The notes under the pieces: model-generated
The model's database searches: none
What the model was told of the DNA's origin: nothing
The model's input: the letters and a program-made list of their open reading frames with translations, nothing else
Position numbers and translations under genes: made by a program
NCBI GenBank assembly: GCA_964583605.1
Contig: CAZOWL010000114.1
Coordinates: forward strand, 1-11,684
DNA: 11,684 bases
DNA from: CAZOWL01 sp964583605
Lineage (GTDB): Bacteria > Pseudomonadota > Gammaproteobacteria > Chromatiales > Chromatiaceae
Direction of reading: 5' to 3'
Part shown: in pieces, positions 1 through 6,581 of the stretch
Numbering within the stretch: position 1 is the first letter of the stretch
Layout: every line of letters starts with the position of its first letter

Positions 1-13
1 GGGTAAAGATCAG

Positions 14-102
14 CCCTCTGGGAGAGGGTTGGGGTGAGGGAACGATCAGGGGCGAGGTGACCTTTCATCGTCTGGGGTGGCTCGGCTCGCCCCATGATCG
101 TT
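14..102. repeat. Dispersed palindromic repeat, copy 1
   Basis: This 89-nt element matches 5400-5487 in the same orientation with six substitutions and one inserted base, about 92% identity by hand alignment. The first 29 nt are identical. It opens with a small hairpin (CCCTCT, GGG, AGAGGG) at 14-28. It then carries a longer inverted repeat, 41-56 against 86-102, with one bulged A at 94. Elements with the CTCTGGGAGAGGG core are familiar as dispersed repeats in gammaproteobacteria. This copy lies just beyond the 3' end of the left gene block. Confidence 0.8.
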
Positions 103-218
103 AGCTTGAGCCCATCCAAACCTCCCGGTCGGAGTACTCATGACTCCCGAGCAGGCGCCGCCCAACTCAGGCGTCAGGCCAGATCTCGTACGGCGCCGTG
201 CTCCCGGGTCCGTCCTCG
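103..218. other. Non-coding stretch after copy 1
   Basis: This is the 3' flank of the minus-strand gene that ends at 219. A weak GGAGT/ACTCC inverted repeat lies near 132-149, and a 10-bp palindrome ACGGCGCCGT sits at about 190. Neither is followed by a T-run on either strand, so no terminator is called. I see no convincing gene here. Confidence 0.4.
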
Positions 219-779
219 CTACTCGACCTTGGCCGCAACGGAACTGATGAAGGTGACGGTCACCGTGTCGCCAACACCGACTTCAGTGAGCAAGGCTCGA
301 TCCTGCACCGTGACGTTGACGGTCCGCTGCGGTCCGCGAACCGTGGCGGTCGAATTGGCCTCGTTCACGGCCTCGACGACACCCGTTACTGTGACGGCCT
401 CCTGTATGTTGCCGGCCGGCTTCTTACCGGGGTCGCGTTCGACCTCCCGTGTCACCACGGCCACCGGCTCACCCGTTTCGCCACCCTTTTGCAGATCGAT
501 CGCTACGGCTTCCAGGTAAGAAATCGTCAGCGTGTCGTTGATCTTGATCTCATCGAGACGCTTGACCTCCGGGGGGACATGAATCACCTGGAACTCGCCG
601 TCTGGCTTCCGGATGGTCAGCATGCGCTTCTCGGTGTTGACTACCATGACGGTGCCGGTCACTTCACCAGTTGCGGCGCCGGCGGCAACTGGCAGGATCT
701 CCGTTTGGGCGTGCACCGAGGTCAGAACAGCGCCAAGGGCCAGGGTGCCCGCCAAGCTCAGAGGGACAAGTCGCTTCAT
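219..779 (-). CDS. Exported protein with duplicated beta-rich domain, function unknown
   Basis: I do not recognise a named family. The start at 779 gives 186 aa and has GGAG six bases upstream. ATGs at 782 and 791 are also in frame, but the one at 791 abuts its purine run. Residues 1-24 form a signal peptide (MKR, a hydrophobic core, then VHA before Q25), so the product is periplasmic or envelope-bound. Two similar units of about 54 residues follow, near 42-96 and 133-186. They align by eye as G-V-V-N-T-R-V-D-T-T at matching spacing, each ending in a strand like DTLTISYLEAVA or DTVTVTFISSVA. A short charged linker (about 98-126) joins them. No cysteines or catalytic motif are seen. The domain looks like a small beta-barrel, which suggests binding rather than catalysis. 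It lies 119 nt after the AttH-like gene on the same strand and may act with that exporter, or have its own promoter. Confidence 0.75.
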   Translation of the reverse strand: MKRLVPLSLAGTLALGAVLTSVHAQTEILPVAAGAATGEVTGTVMVVNTEKRMLTIRKPDGEFQVIHVPPEVKRLDEIKINDTLTISYLEAVAIDLQKGGETGEPVAVVTREVERDPGKKPAGNIQEAVTVTGVVEAVNEANSTATVRGPQRTVNVTVQDRALLTEVGVGDTVTVTFISSVAAKVE

Positions 780-795
780 CATCGTCTCCATCTCC

Positions 796-821
796 CAGTT
801 GTGTTTCGCAGTTGTGTTTCG
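796..821. repeat. Perfect 13-bp tandem duplication
   Basis: CAGTTGTGTTTCG occurs twice with no gap, at 796-808 and 809-821, in the leader of the exported-protein gene. On the coding strand it ends just before that gene's ribosome-binding purines. It could be a paired binding site or a recent slippage product. Confidence 0.7.
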
Positions 822-898
822 GCCCGACTGTGGGCGCCGCTACGATAGGTCACGCCTAGCGACCTGGCAAGCGATATCGCCCGCTGAGGCGCAGGGGC

Positions 899-2050
899 TC
901 AGGGTGCTGACGCCGCAGAGCGCGAGGCCTCGAATCCTTGGCTGTTGAGCCCTTCCGGGCGTTGCCAGTAGCCGGTCATCTCCAGATAGCCGCGACCGAT
1001 CTCGCGGTCTTCCTCGAAGAGTCGAGAGGCGCCCTCCCAATAGACGATGCCGGTGGAGCGTCGCCCGTCGAGCTCTTGGTCGTCCATCAGCGGGCGCAGC
1101 TGCATTTGACGGCCGTCAATATCGAGGGCCCATTCAACTGGGTAACGGGCGCCGGTGCGCGGCGACCGCCACTCGCGCAACGGAGAGAAACGGACCTGCC
1201 CCGGCGAAAGGGCTTGATGGCTGCCATCAGCCTGGCGGAGGGTCCCGCCTGCCCATACGGCCGACCCGTCACGACCGCGCATCTGAAATGCCATCAAGGA
1301 CCCACCGTCGTGCAGATTGATGCCAATCCAATCCCAGCCTTCCGCCTCTGCGGGCAGGTATTCGCTCGACCACTCCTGGTCCAGCCACGCCTCGCCTGTG
1401 ACACGATGTCTTTCCTCCCCAAGCCTCAGCGTCCCGCGCACGGCGAGGTGTGGCCGGCTGTAGTAGTAGCTTGCATTGAGCGGGTCGGGAAACTTCTGGC
1501 TGAAGCCCGCTTCTCCATTCAGCACCGGCGGTCCAGGCGGGATCAGCTCCAGATCGAAGCTGAAAGGGTCGGCGTCGATCCCCGTTCGGTAACGGCCATC
1601 CTGCAGAGCGAGGTCCCAATCCCCGATCCAGGCACGCGTGCGACCCAGTGCCGCGCCGGCCAGTGGCTCGACAGCGCGAGCGGTTTGCTCGACATGGAGC
1701 AGGTGACCAATGATCGGATCGGCGATGGCGGCATGCGCAATGATCAATTGCTGGGGCGAAAAGCGGCTCGGGTTGTCGGCCCCAATGCCCGTGGCGACGC
1801 GAAAGAAGGTGACTTGGAAGCCACGTTCCCCGCCCTGGCCATCCTCGAGCCAGCCTGTGATGTACCACCACTCGCTGCGATAGCTCGGGTGCGCGCCCGT
1901 GTCCTCTGGGAAGATCAGCTCTCGCCCGGGAACGACACGGCCGAAGTCCATGGTCGCAGGGGCCGCCGCTGCAACGAGTGTTGCGATCAGTGCGAGCGCC
2001 TTCCATGGCGCCAAATGGCGGCCCTTGGCGGCCGAGCGTTGGATGCTCAT
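899..2050 (-). CDS. attH: Secreted AttH-like protein (CrtC/lipocalin-9 fold)
   Basis: This is a secreted protein of the AttH family, which shares its fold with carotenoid 1,2-hydratase (CrtC). From ATG 2050 it has 383 aa. A signal peptide covers residues 1-32 (basic start, core ALALIATLVAAAA, cleavage after APA). Family hallmarks visible are HPSYRSEWWYITGWL (54-68), GFQVTFFR (77-84), GEAWLDQEWSS (219-229), YWEGA (337-341) and GRGYLEMTGY (352-361). A GTG at 2092 overlaps the permease stop as GTGA and has GGGAGG just upstream, so it is a real alternative start (397 aa). I prefer 2050 because it gives a normal-length signal peptide. Coupling to the upstream permease implies the two work together, probably handling a hydrophobic ligand in the periplasm. 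A role in carotenoid synthesis is less likely, given the signal peptide and the transporter neighbours. The true substrate of AttH proteins is not known to me. Confidence 0.85.
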   Translation of the reverse strand: MSIQRSAAKGRHLAPWKALALIATLVAAAAPATMDFGRVVPGRELIFPEDTGAHPSYRSEWWYITGWLEDGQGGERGFQVTFFRVATGIGADNPSRFSPQQLIIAHAAIADPIIGHLLHVEQTARAVEPLAGAALGRTRAWIGDWDLALQDGRYRTGIDADPFSFDLELIPPGPPVLNGEAGFSQKFPDPLNASYYYSRPHLAVRGTLRLGEERHRVTGEAWLDQEWSSEYLPAEAEGWDWIGINLHDGGSLMAFQMRGRDGSAVWAGGTLRQADGSHQALSPGQVRFSPLREWRSPRTGARYPVEWALDIDGRQMQLRPLMDDQELDGRRSTGIVYWEGASRLFEEDREIGRGYLEMTGYWQRPEGLNSQGFEASRSAASAP

Positions 2051-2088
2051 GGCGCGCAAGCCCCTCGCAAGCCTTGCCGGTGCCTGTC

Positions 2089-4590
2089 TCACCAATCCTC
2101 CCGGACGGCCAGCACGGCCTCTCGGCGCATCGCCTGGCGGCCGGCCAGGCGCGCGGCGAGCGCGGCGAGCAGAACCAGCGAGACACTGAAGGCGATGAGT
2201 ACGTTGAACGGCAGCCGGAGATCCATGCTCCAGTGAAAGCTCTGGCGGTTGATGACCTCGATCAGGATTACGGCGATCGCACCGCCGGCCATGAGGCCGA
2301 CGAGCGCGCCGACGGCCGTCGTGAGGGCTGCCTCGGTCGCTAGCAGATCCCCGATCTGGCCCCGCCGCAGTCCGAGATGTCGCAGGATGCCGAGCTCTTT
2401 GCGTCGGCTGGTCGCCAGGGCCGCAAACGCCGTGCTGATCCCGAACAGGCCGATGATGACCGCGATCGCCTCCATCAGATAGGTCACAAGGAAGGTTCGG
2501 TCGAATACCTGCAAGATCATGGCGCGCAGCTCGCCGGGCAAAATCATCTGGCTCACGCGCTCACCGAGACGCTCGCGGATGGCCGTCATCACGGTTTCCG
2601 GGTCCGTCCCGTCGGCCAAGAAGAGGCCGAGATCGTTGGTCCGCTGATCACCTGTTAACCGTCGATAATCGGCGAGCTCGATCACAATCGCCCCTTCCTG
2701 GCGGGCGTAGTCGCGCCAGATCCCCGCGATGCGAAAGGGCTGGAGCCGGTCGGCGAGCGGTAGATCCAGCCGGTCGCCTGTGCCGAGTCCCGAGCGGTCG
2801 GCCAGCGCCTCGGAGATCCAGGCCGGTGGATTGTCGGCTGAGCCTGCGGCCGGTTGCAGGGAGCCGGCGACCAGCGGCAACCCGGAGCTACGCTGGACGG
2901 GGCGCGCGATCAGAGTCATTTCCATGCCGTCGTCGCCGACTCTAAGACGCTCGAAGCGCACCGGGCGCACACGCACGACCCCGGGCAGCTCCGAGAGGCG
3001 GGCAATGGTCTTTGGATCCAGGTAGCCGCTGGCACTGGAGGAGGCGCGCACATAGACATCCGCCGGCAGTAGCTCGGTGAGCCATTCGTCGACCGAGCTG
3101 CGGAACGAGTGGACCATGATGGCCATCGCGACTGCTAGGGCCGCACTTGCCACGACGCCGACCCCGGCCACCACGACCTGGCCGGGCGCCGCCGCGAGCC
3201 GCAGCAAGGTCGAACGGCTATCCCCGATCCAGGCCATCGCCCAAGGTGTCACACCGGGTAGCAGGAGTACGGCGCCCAATAGGACCAGCAGGACCGCGAC
3301 ATAGCCGGCCACAGGGATGCCACCGATCGGCGGGAAAAGGCACAAGATCCCAGCGATAACCAGGCAGGTGGTCGCTAGGCGCCAGCGCGGCGTGAACCGG
3401 TAGACCTCCGCCTCGTCGCCGGAGCGCAGGCCCCGGGCCGGGATCATGCGCACCGCCTCGCGCGCCGGTAGCCAAGCCCCGCCGATGCCGGCGAGGACAC
3501 CGAGCGCCAGGTAGACGAGGGTCAAGACAGGCTCGATCCGCAGCTGCGGTGTCATACCCCGGAAGAAGCCGGCCCCAAGGTCCCCGCCGATCACGGCAAA
3601 GGCCAGGGCGCTTAGCAGATATGCCATCACGACACCGAGGAGGCCGCCGACGAGCCCGAGCCCGGCACCCTCAGCGATTAGGCCACGCCACAGAGCTCGG
3701 CGAGAGAGACCCAGCGCCCGCAGGAAGGCGAGCTCCTGTCGCCGCCGCACGACAGCGAGCAGTTGAGTCGAGAACACCAAAAATGCCCCCGTCAGCAGCG
3801 CGATCCCCGCGAGCATCGTCAGATTGGTGCGGTACGCACGGGACAAGCCGCGAGCTTCGGATTCCGCTTCGCTCGGTGTGATCACAGTGACGCCCGGCGG
3901 CAGCAGGGCGCGCAGGCGCTCCTGCGCTGCGGTCCGATTTCGCCCCGCGGTCAGCCGCAGATCGATGCGCGTAATGAGACCGAGCCGATCGGAGTTCTGT
4001 TGTGCGGCGGCGATGTCCATGACGGCCAGCTCCTGGCCGATCCCCGCCGAGGGCACCGAGCCCGCGACGCGTAGCGTCACCTTGCGGAGTCCAATCTTCA
4101 CGGGGAGACGATCCCCGGGCGCCAGCGCGAGCCGTCTCGCCGCCGCTGGGCTCAAGAACAATGCATCGGGCCGCAGGACATCCGTGGGGTCACCCTCCCC
4201 GGCTGCCGCCTCGACCGATGGCATCAAAAGCGGGGTGATCCTTGCGGCCTGGAACACATCCAGCCCGATGATTTGCAGCGTCTGATCTGGCCGCCCGGGC
4301 AGCTGCGCCTGGAGCTCTAAGACAGGGCTGGCCTCGGTGACCTCCGGGTGCTGAGCGACCTGCAAATAGACTTGGTCGCTGAATCCGCGTTGCGGGCCGA
4401 CGACTTGCAGATCGGCGTCGCCGCTTAGTAGTCGCACGCCGCGACCGAGCTCGTCGAGCGCCGCCGCATGGATGAGCTGCACGGCGAGCCCCAGCGCGAC
4501 GCCGAGGGCGATCGCGAGCAAGCACAGAGTCGTGGCCAATCGGCGGCGCGTGAGGCTCAGGATAAAGACGTTCCAAAGTGCGGCGCTCAT
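2089..4590 (-). CDS. ABC transporter permease, double FtsX/MacB-type (AttF-AttG fusion-like)
   Basis: This is the inner-membrane subunit of an ABC exporter, 833 aa from ATG 4590. A longer reading frame runs upstream to 4944, but that part only overlaps the ATPase gene in another frame. The start ATG overlaps the ATPase stop as ATGA. The layout is two FtsX units in one chain. The first has TM1 at about 20-41, a periplasmic domain to about 250, then TM segments near 256-280, 308-334 and 354-375. The second starts with membrane segments near 406-447, has TM at about 472-494, a periplasmic domain to about 695, then TM near 700-725, 756-780 and 795-815. Each FtsX unit has the cytoplasmic coupling motif, ELAFLRALGLSRR (286-298) and ELGILRHLGLRRG (732-744). 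The C-terminus (AGRQAMRREAVLAVRED) is typical of the family. Two-permease Att systems would correspond to this one fused protein. Such transporters usually extract or move lipids or lipoproteins by mechanotransmission. The substrate is unknown. Confidence 0.92.
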   Translation of the reverse strand: MSAALWNVFILSLTRRRLATTLCLLAIALGVALGLAVQLIHAAALDELGRGVRLLSGDADLQVVGPQRGFSDQVYLQVAQHPEVTEASPVLELQAQLPGRPDQTLQIIGLDVFQAARITPLLMPSVEAAAGEGDPTDVLRPDALFLSPAAARRLALAPGDRLPVKIGLRKVTLRVAGSVPSAGIGQELAVMDIAAAQQNSDRLGLITRIDLRLTAGRNRTAAQERLRALLPPGVTVITPSEAESEARGLSRAYRTNLTMLAGIALLTGAFLVFSTQLLAVVRRRQELAFLRALGLSRRALWRGLIAEGAGLGLVGGLLGVVMAYLLSALAFAVIGGDLGAGFFRGMTPQLRIEPVLTLVYLALGVLAGIGGAWLPAREAVRMIPARGLRSGDEAEVYRFTPRWRLATTCLVIAGILCLFPPIGGIPVAGYVAVLLVLLGAVLLLPGVTPWAMAWIGDSRSTLLRLAAAPGQVVVAGVGVVASAALAVAMAIMVHSFRSSVDEWLTELLPADVYVRASSSASGYLDPKTIARLSELPGVVRVRPVRFERLRVGDDGMEMTLIARPVQRSSGLPLVAGSLQPAAGSADNPPAWISEALADRSGLGTGDRLDLPLADRLQPFRIAGIWRDYARQEGAIVIELADYRRLTGDQRTNDLGLFLADGTDPETVMTAIRERLGERVSQMILPGELRAMILQVFDRTFLVTYLMEAIAVIIGLFGISTAFAALATSRRKELGILRHLGLRRGQIGDLLATEAALTTAVGALVGLMAGGAIAVILIEVINRQSFHWSMDLRLPFNVLIAFSVSLVLLAALAARLAGRQAMRREAVLAVREDW

Positions 4591-5264
4591 ACGGCCGCCG
4601 CCTCCGGCACGAGACCGCTGTGGGAGAGGCGCAGGATGCGATCGGCATGGTCCGCCGCGGCGCGAGAATGGGTCGCGAGGAGCCCGATTGCCCCGGTCTC
4701 GCGAATGTTTCCGAGGAGCAGCTCGAGCACGCCGGCGGCCCGCTCGGGGTCGAGATTGCCGGTCGGCTCGTCGCAGAGGACCAATGCCGGTTGATGGACC
4801 AGGGCGCGGGCGATGGCCACCCGTTGCAGCTCGCCACCGGAAAGGTGGCGCGGCCAGTCGTCCGCGCGGATCGCGAGGCCGACCTTCTCGAGCATTTCCC
4901 GGGCGCGGGCATCGGCTTCCACCGTACTGTGGCCGAGGAGCCACAGCGGCAGGGCGACATTCTGGGCCAAGCTCAGATGCGGCAGGATGTGGAAGGCCTG
5001 AAAGACGAATCCGAAGGCGCGGCGACGCAGGACCGCGAAGGCATCTTCGTCCAGAGAGGTCAGCTCCGTATCGCCTAAGCGGATGCTGCCGGTATCGACT
5101 GGCTCTAATCCCGCGATGCAGTTGAGCAGTGTCGACTTCCCGACGCCGGATTCGCCCATTATGGCGACGGACTCGCCGGGCGCCAGCGCGAGCGAGACAT
5201 TGTCGAACAACGGGTGATCCGTGCCCGCGTTGAAGCTCTTACTTAGGTTCTCGACAGACAACAT
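4587..5264 (-). CDS. ABC transporter ATP-binding protein (LolD/MacB/AttE type)
   Basis: This is the ATPase that drives the following FtsX-type permease from the cytoplasm, 225 aa and normal for the LolD/MacB group. Motifs seen are Walker A GESGVGKST (37-45), Q-loop FVFQAF with Q89, signature LSGGELQR (141-148), Walker B LVLCDEP (161-167) followed by D-loop GNLD, and the switch histidine H199 in ATHS. The start at ATG 5264 fits the usual family N-terminus (MLSVENLSKSF) but has no clear Shine-Dalgarno. An in-frame GTG 15 nt upstream (5279) and ORF extension to 5342 are possible but lack good sites too. The stop overlaps the permease ATG by four bases, so translation is coupled. It is the first gene of the left block, so its upstream region should hold the operon's control. 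Confidence 0.92.
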   Translation of the reverse strand: MLSVENLSKSFNAGTDHPLFDNVSLALAPGESVAIMGESGVGKSTLLNCIAGLEPVDTGSIRLGDTELTSLDEDAFAVLRRRAFGFVFQAFHILPHLSLAQNVALPLWLLGHSTVEADARAREMLEKVGLAIRADDWPRHLSGGELQRVAIARALVHQPALVLCDEPTGNLDPERAAGVLELLLGNIRETGAIGLLATHSRAAADHADRILRLSHSGLVPEAAAV

Positions 5265-5326
5265 TGGGCTGACAACCACGCGAGGAAATCGGTCATGGCC
5301 TGACCTCAATGGTGACAACATGAGGC

Positions 5327-5347
5327 CGACAGTGGCGGTCACTGTCG
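5327..5347. promoter_or_regulatory. Perfect 8-bp inverted repeat upstream of the ABC operon
   Basis: CGACAGTG (5327-5334) and CACTGTCG (5340-5347) form a perfect inverted repeat around a 5-nt centre, 63 nt upstream of the ATPase start. On the minus strand a CATAAT box (5366-5371) lies just before it, with no good -35. It could be a repressor operator or a leader hairpin. The regulator is unknown. Confidence 0.35.
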
Positions 5348-5399
5348 CTTGAGACCGCAGTCGTGATTATGAAATCCGCGAGGCACGCTCGCTCCCTCG

Positions 5400-5487
5400 C
5401 CCTCTGGGAGAGGGTTGGGGTGAGGGAATGATCAGGGGCGAGGCGATCTTTCCTCATCTGGGGTGGCTCGCCTCGCCCCTGATCGTT
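5400..5487. repeat. Dispersed palindromic repeat, copy 2
   Basis: This 88-nt element is the direct partner of 14-102. It has the same opening hairpin (CCCTCT, GGG, AGAGGG; 5400-5414). Its long inverted repeat is better preserved than in copy 1: arms 5427-5446 and 5468-5487, 20 nt each, pair with one mismatch around a 21-nt loop. It sits in the divergent region between the ABC operon and the plus-strand gene at 5699. Reverse translation gives the LTPTLSQRARE string often seen in false ORFs over this kind of repeat. Confidence 0.85.
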
Positions 5488-5586
5488 CGCGAGCAAATAA
5501 CCGTGCTGGACGACTGCGGCGGCAAAGGCAATCGGCTCGCGCGAGTCCCATTGCGGCGCACGCCATCGCCCATTCGTGCCGACGAG

Positions 5587-5615
5587 TTGCCCCAAAGGCG
5601 TGTGGGCGGTACTAT
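5587..5615 (+). promoter_or_regulatory. Sigma70-like promoter for the 266-aa membrane-anchored protein
   Basis: TTGCCC (5587-5592) and TACTAT (5610-5615) are spaced by 17 nt and each match four of six consensus bases. Transcription would begin near 5622, leaving a leader of about 77 nt before the ATG at 5699. Confidence 0.45.
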
Positions 5616-5698
5616 CTTTAAGCAGAGACATCGAGTTACGGCTGATATTCAAACCCATCGTCGCCAAAACGCCATTAACTGACACTCCGGGAGGGGGC

Positions 5699-6499
5699 AT
5701 GCCGCGTTTTGAGATTCAGGGTAGAGGCCGGGATTCCGGCCGTAAGCGCAAGCGGACCTATACCGCTGACACCGCCGAGAAGGCGCGCGAGCTCGCTGAG
5801 GCCGACGGCACAGTCGTGGAGTCGATCCAGCGCGCCGATGCCGCCGCCCCGGCCGCAACCGAAACTGCATCCGCAGCGAAGAAGCCGCGATCGGCGCCGA
5901 AAAAGGCCGCACCGCCCAAGTCCTCGCCAAGCAAAGCCTCGGCCCCAAAGCCAGCCCCGTCGAAGAAGTCACCAGCCGGGCAGAGAAAGGCCCCTGCGGT
6001 GGTGCCGGCGTCCCGAAAGACCTCATCATCGCACACGCAGGCGCCGACGCGCACGGCCTCCTCTACTGCCGACCAGAAGGCGCCGGCGAAACCTGCATCG
6101 GCTGCTCAAAGTCCCAGCGCGGGAACCGGTGCCAAGTCGTCCCCGTCAACTCGCGAGCCCGACGCGCCGAAAGCTCAAGCGCCGCAGCCTGTTGCGCCAA
6201 AGATCGCTGGTGCCTCCGCGGCCGCGCGGCCCCAAGACGTCAGCAAAGTGGCCGAGCCTCAGCCGACTGATTTCTCTGCCCCGCCGGTTGGGAACCGGTC
6301 GGCGCCGGCCGCGGCCGGCTCATCCGACCAGGACGACGAGCAGGTTGCCGCACCACAGGCGGAGTCGGAGCGCGAGCCCTCGCCACCGAAGACGTCGGAA
6401 TCGGACAAGAAGACCAGCCAGCCGTCAGGCACCGGATGTATGCCGGTTCTGCTCGCCGGTTTCGGGATCGGCGTCCTGGGCTTGGCCCTCATGCTTTAG
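5699..6499 (+). CDS. Tail-anchored Ala/Pro/Lys-rich protein, function unknown
   Basis: I do not recognise the family. The start ATG 5699 has GGGAGGGGG two bases upstream and gives 266 aa. A frame running back to 5576 lacks a comparable site. Residues 1-44 form a compact N-terminal domain (MPRFEIQGRGRDSGRKRKR, then a predicted helix AEKARELAEADGTVVESI). Its pattern recalls the N-terminal segment of GspF/PilC-type proteins, MP-F-G-D-GK followed by an A-EAR-L helix, but the rest of that family is absent. Residues 45-245 are low complexity: basic up to about 150, acidic from about 190 to 237 (QDDEQ, ESERE, SESD). Residues 248-265 are a single hydrophobic segment (MPVLLAGFGIGVLGLALM) that ends the protein. 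It would be anchored by its C-terminus with the N-domain in the cytoplasm. It is a single-gene unit, convergent with the MenE-like gene. Role unknown. Confidence 0.75.
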   Translation: MPRFEIQGRGRDSGRKRKRTYTADTAEKARELAEADGTVVESIQRADAAAPAATETASAAKKPRSAPKKAAPPKSSPSKASAPKPAPSKKSPAGQRKAPAVVPASRKTSSSHTQAPTRTASSTADQKAPAKPASAAQSPSAGTGAKSSPSTREPDAPKAQAPQPVAPKIAGASAAARPQDVSKVAEPQPTDFSAPPVGNRSAPAAAGSSDQDDEQVAAPQAESEREPSPPKTSESDKKTSQPSGTGCMPVLLAGFGIGVLGLALML

Positions 6500-6560
6500 T
6501 CCCCTGTTCCGCGTCATGTTGCAGCCGCAGAGCCTCAGGTTCGGCCCGTTCGCAGCCGTT

Positions 6561-6580
6561 GCCCTCGCCGACGGTGAGGC
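6561..6580. terminator. Possible bidirectional terminator hairpin between convergent genes
   Basis: GCCCTCGCCG and CGGTGAGGC pair over nine positions with one bulged C and one G-U pair around a single A. It lies 62 nt after the plus-strand stop and directly after the minus-strand stop at 6582. No T-run follows, so termination is uncertain. Confidence 0.3.
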
Positions 6581-6581
6581 T

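Larger units (their letters stand above)
5265..5698. other. Divergent intergenic region (434 nt)
   Basis: It separates the minus-strand ABC operon from the plus-strand gene at 5699. It holds the inverted repeat at 5327-5347, the dispersed repeat at 5400-5487 and a promoter for the plus-strand gene near 5587-5615. A minus-strand frame with a good ribosome site (5296-5243, 17 codons) overlaps the ATPase start. No longer gene is supported. Confidence 0.5.

Noticed and set aside
899..2050. Carotenoid 1,2-hydratase (crtC)
   Set aside because: It shares the fold and motifs, but a signal peptide and coupling to an FtsX-type ABC transporter fit AttH better.
938..2236. 432-aa plus-strand open frame
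   Set aside because: It lies antisense to the AttH-like gene, has no recognisable domain, and runs across the permease boundary. It is a GC-rich shadow frame.
4591..4944. N-terminal extension of the permease
   Set aside because: The Arg/Pro-rich sequence is the ATPase gene read in another frame. The ATG at 4590 with ATGA overlap and FtsX-like N-terminus is the real start.
5293..5700. 135-aa minus-strand open frame
   Set aside because: Much of it is translation of the dispersed repeat (LTPTLSQRARE) and it has no family features.
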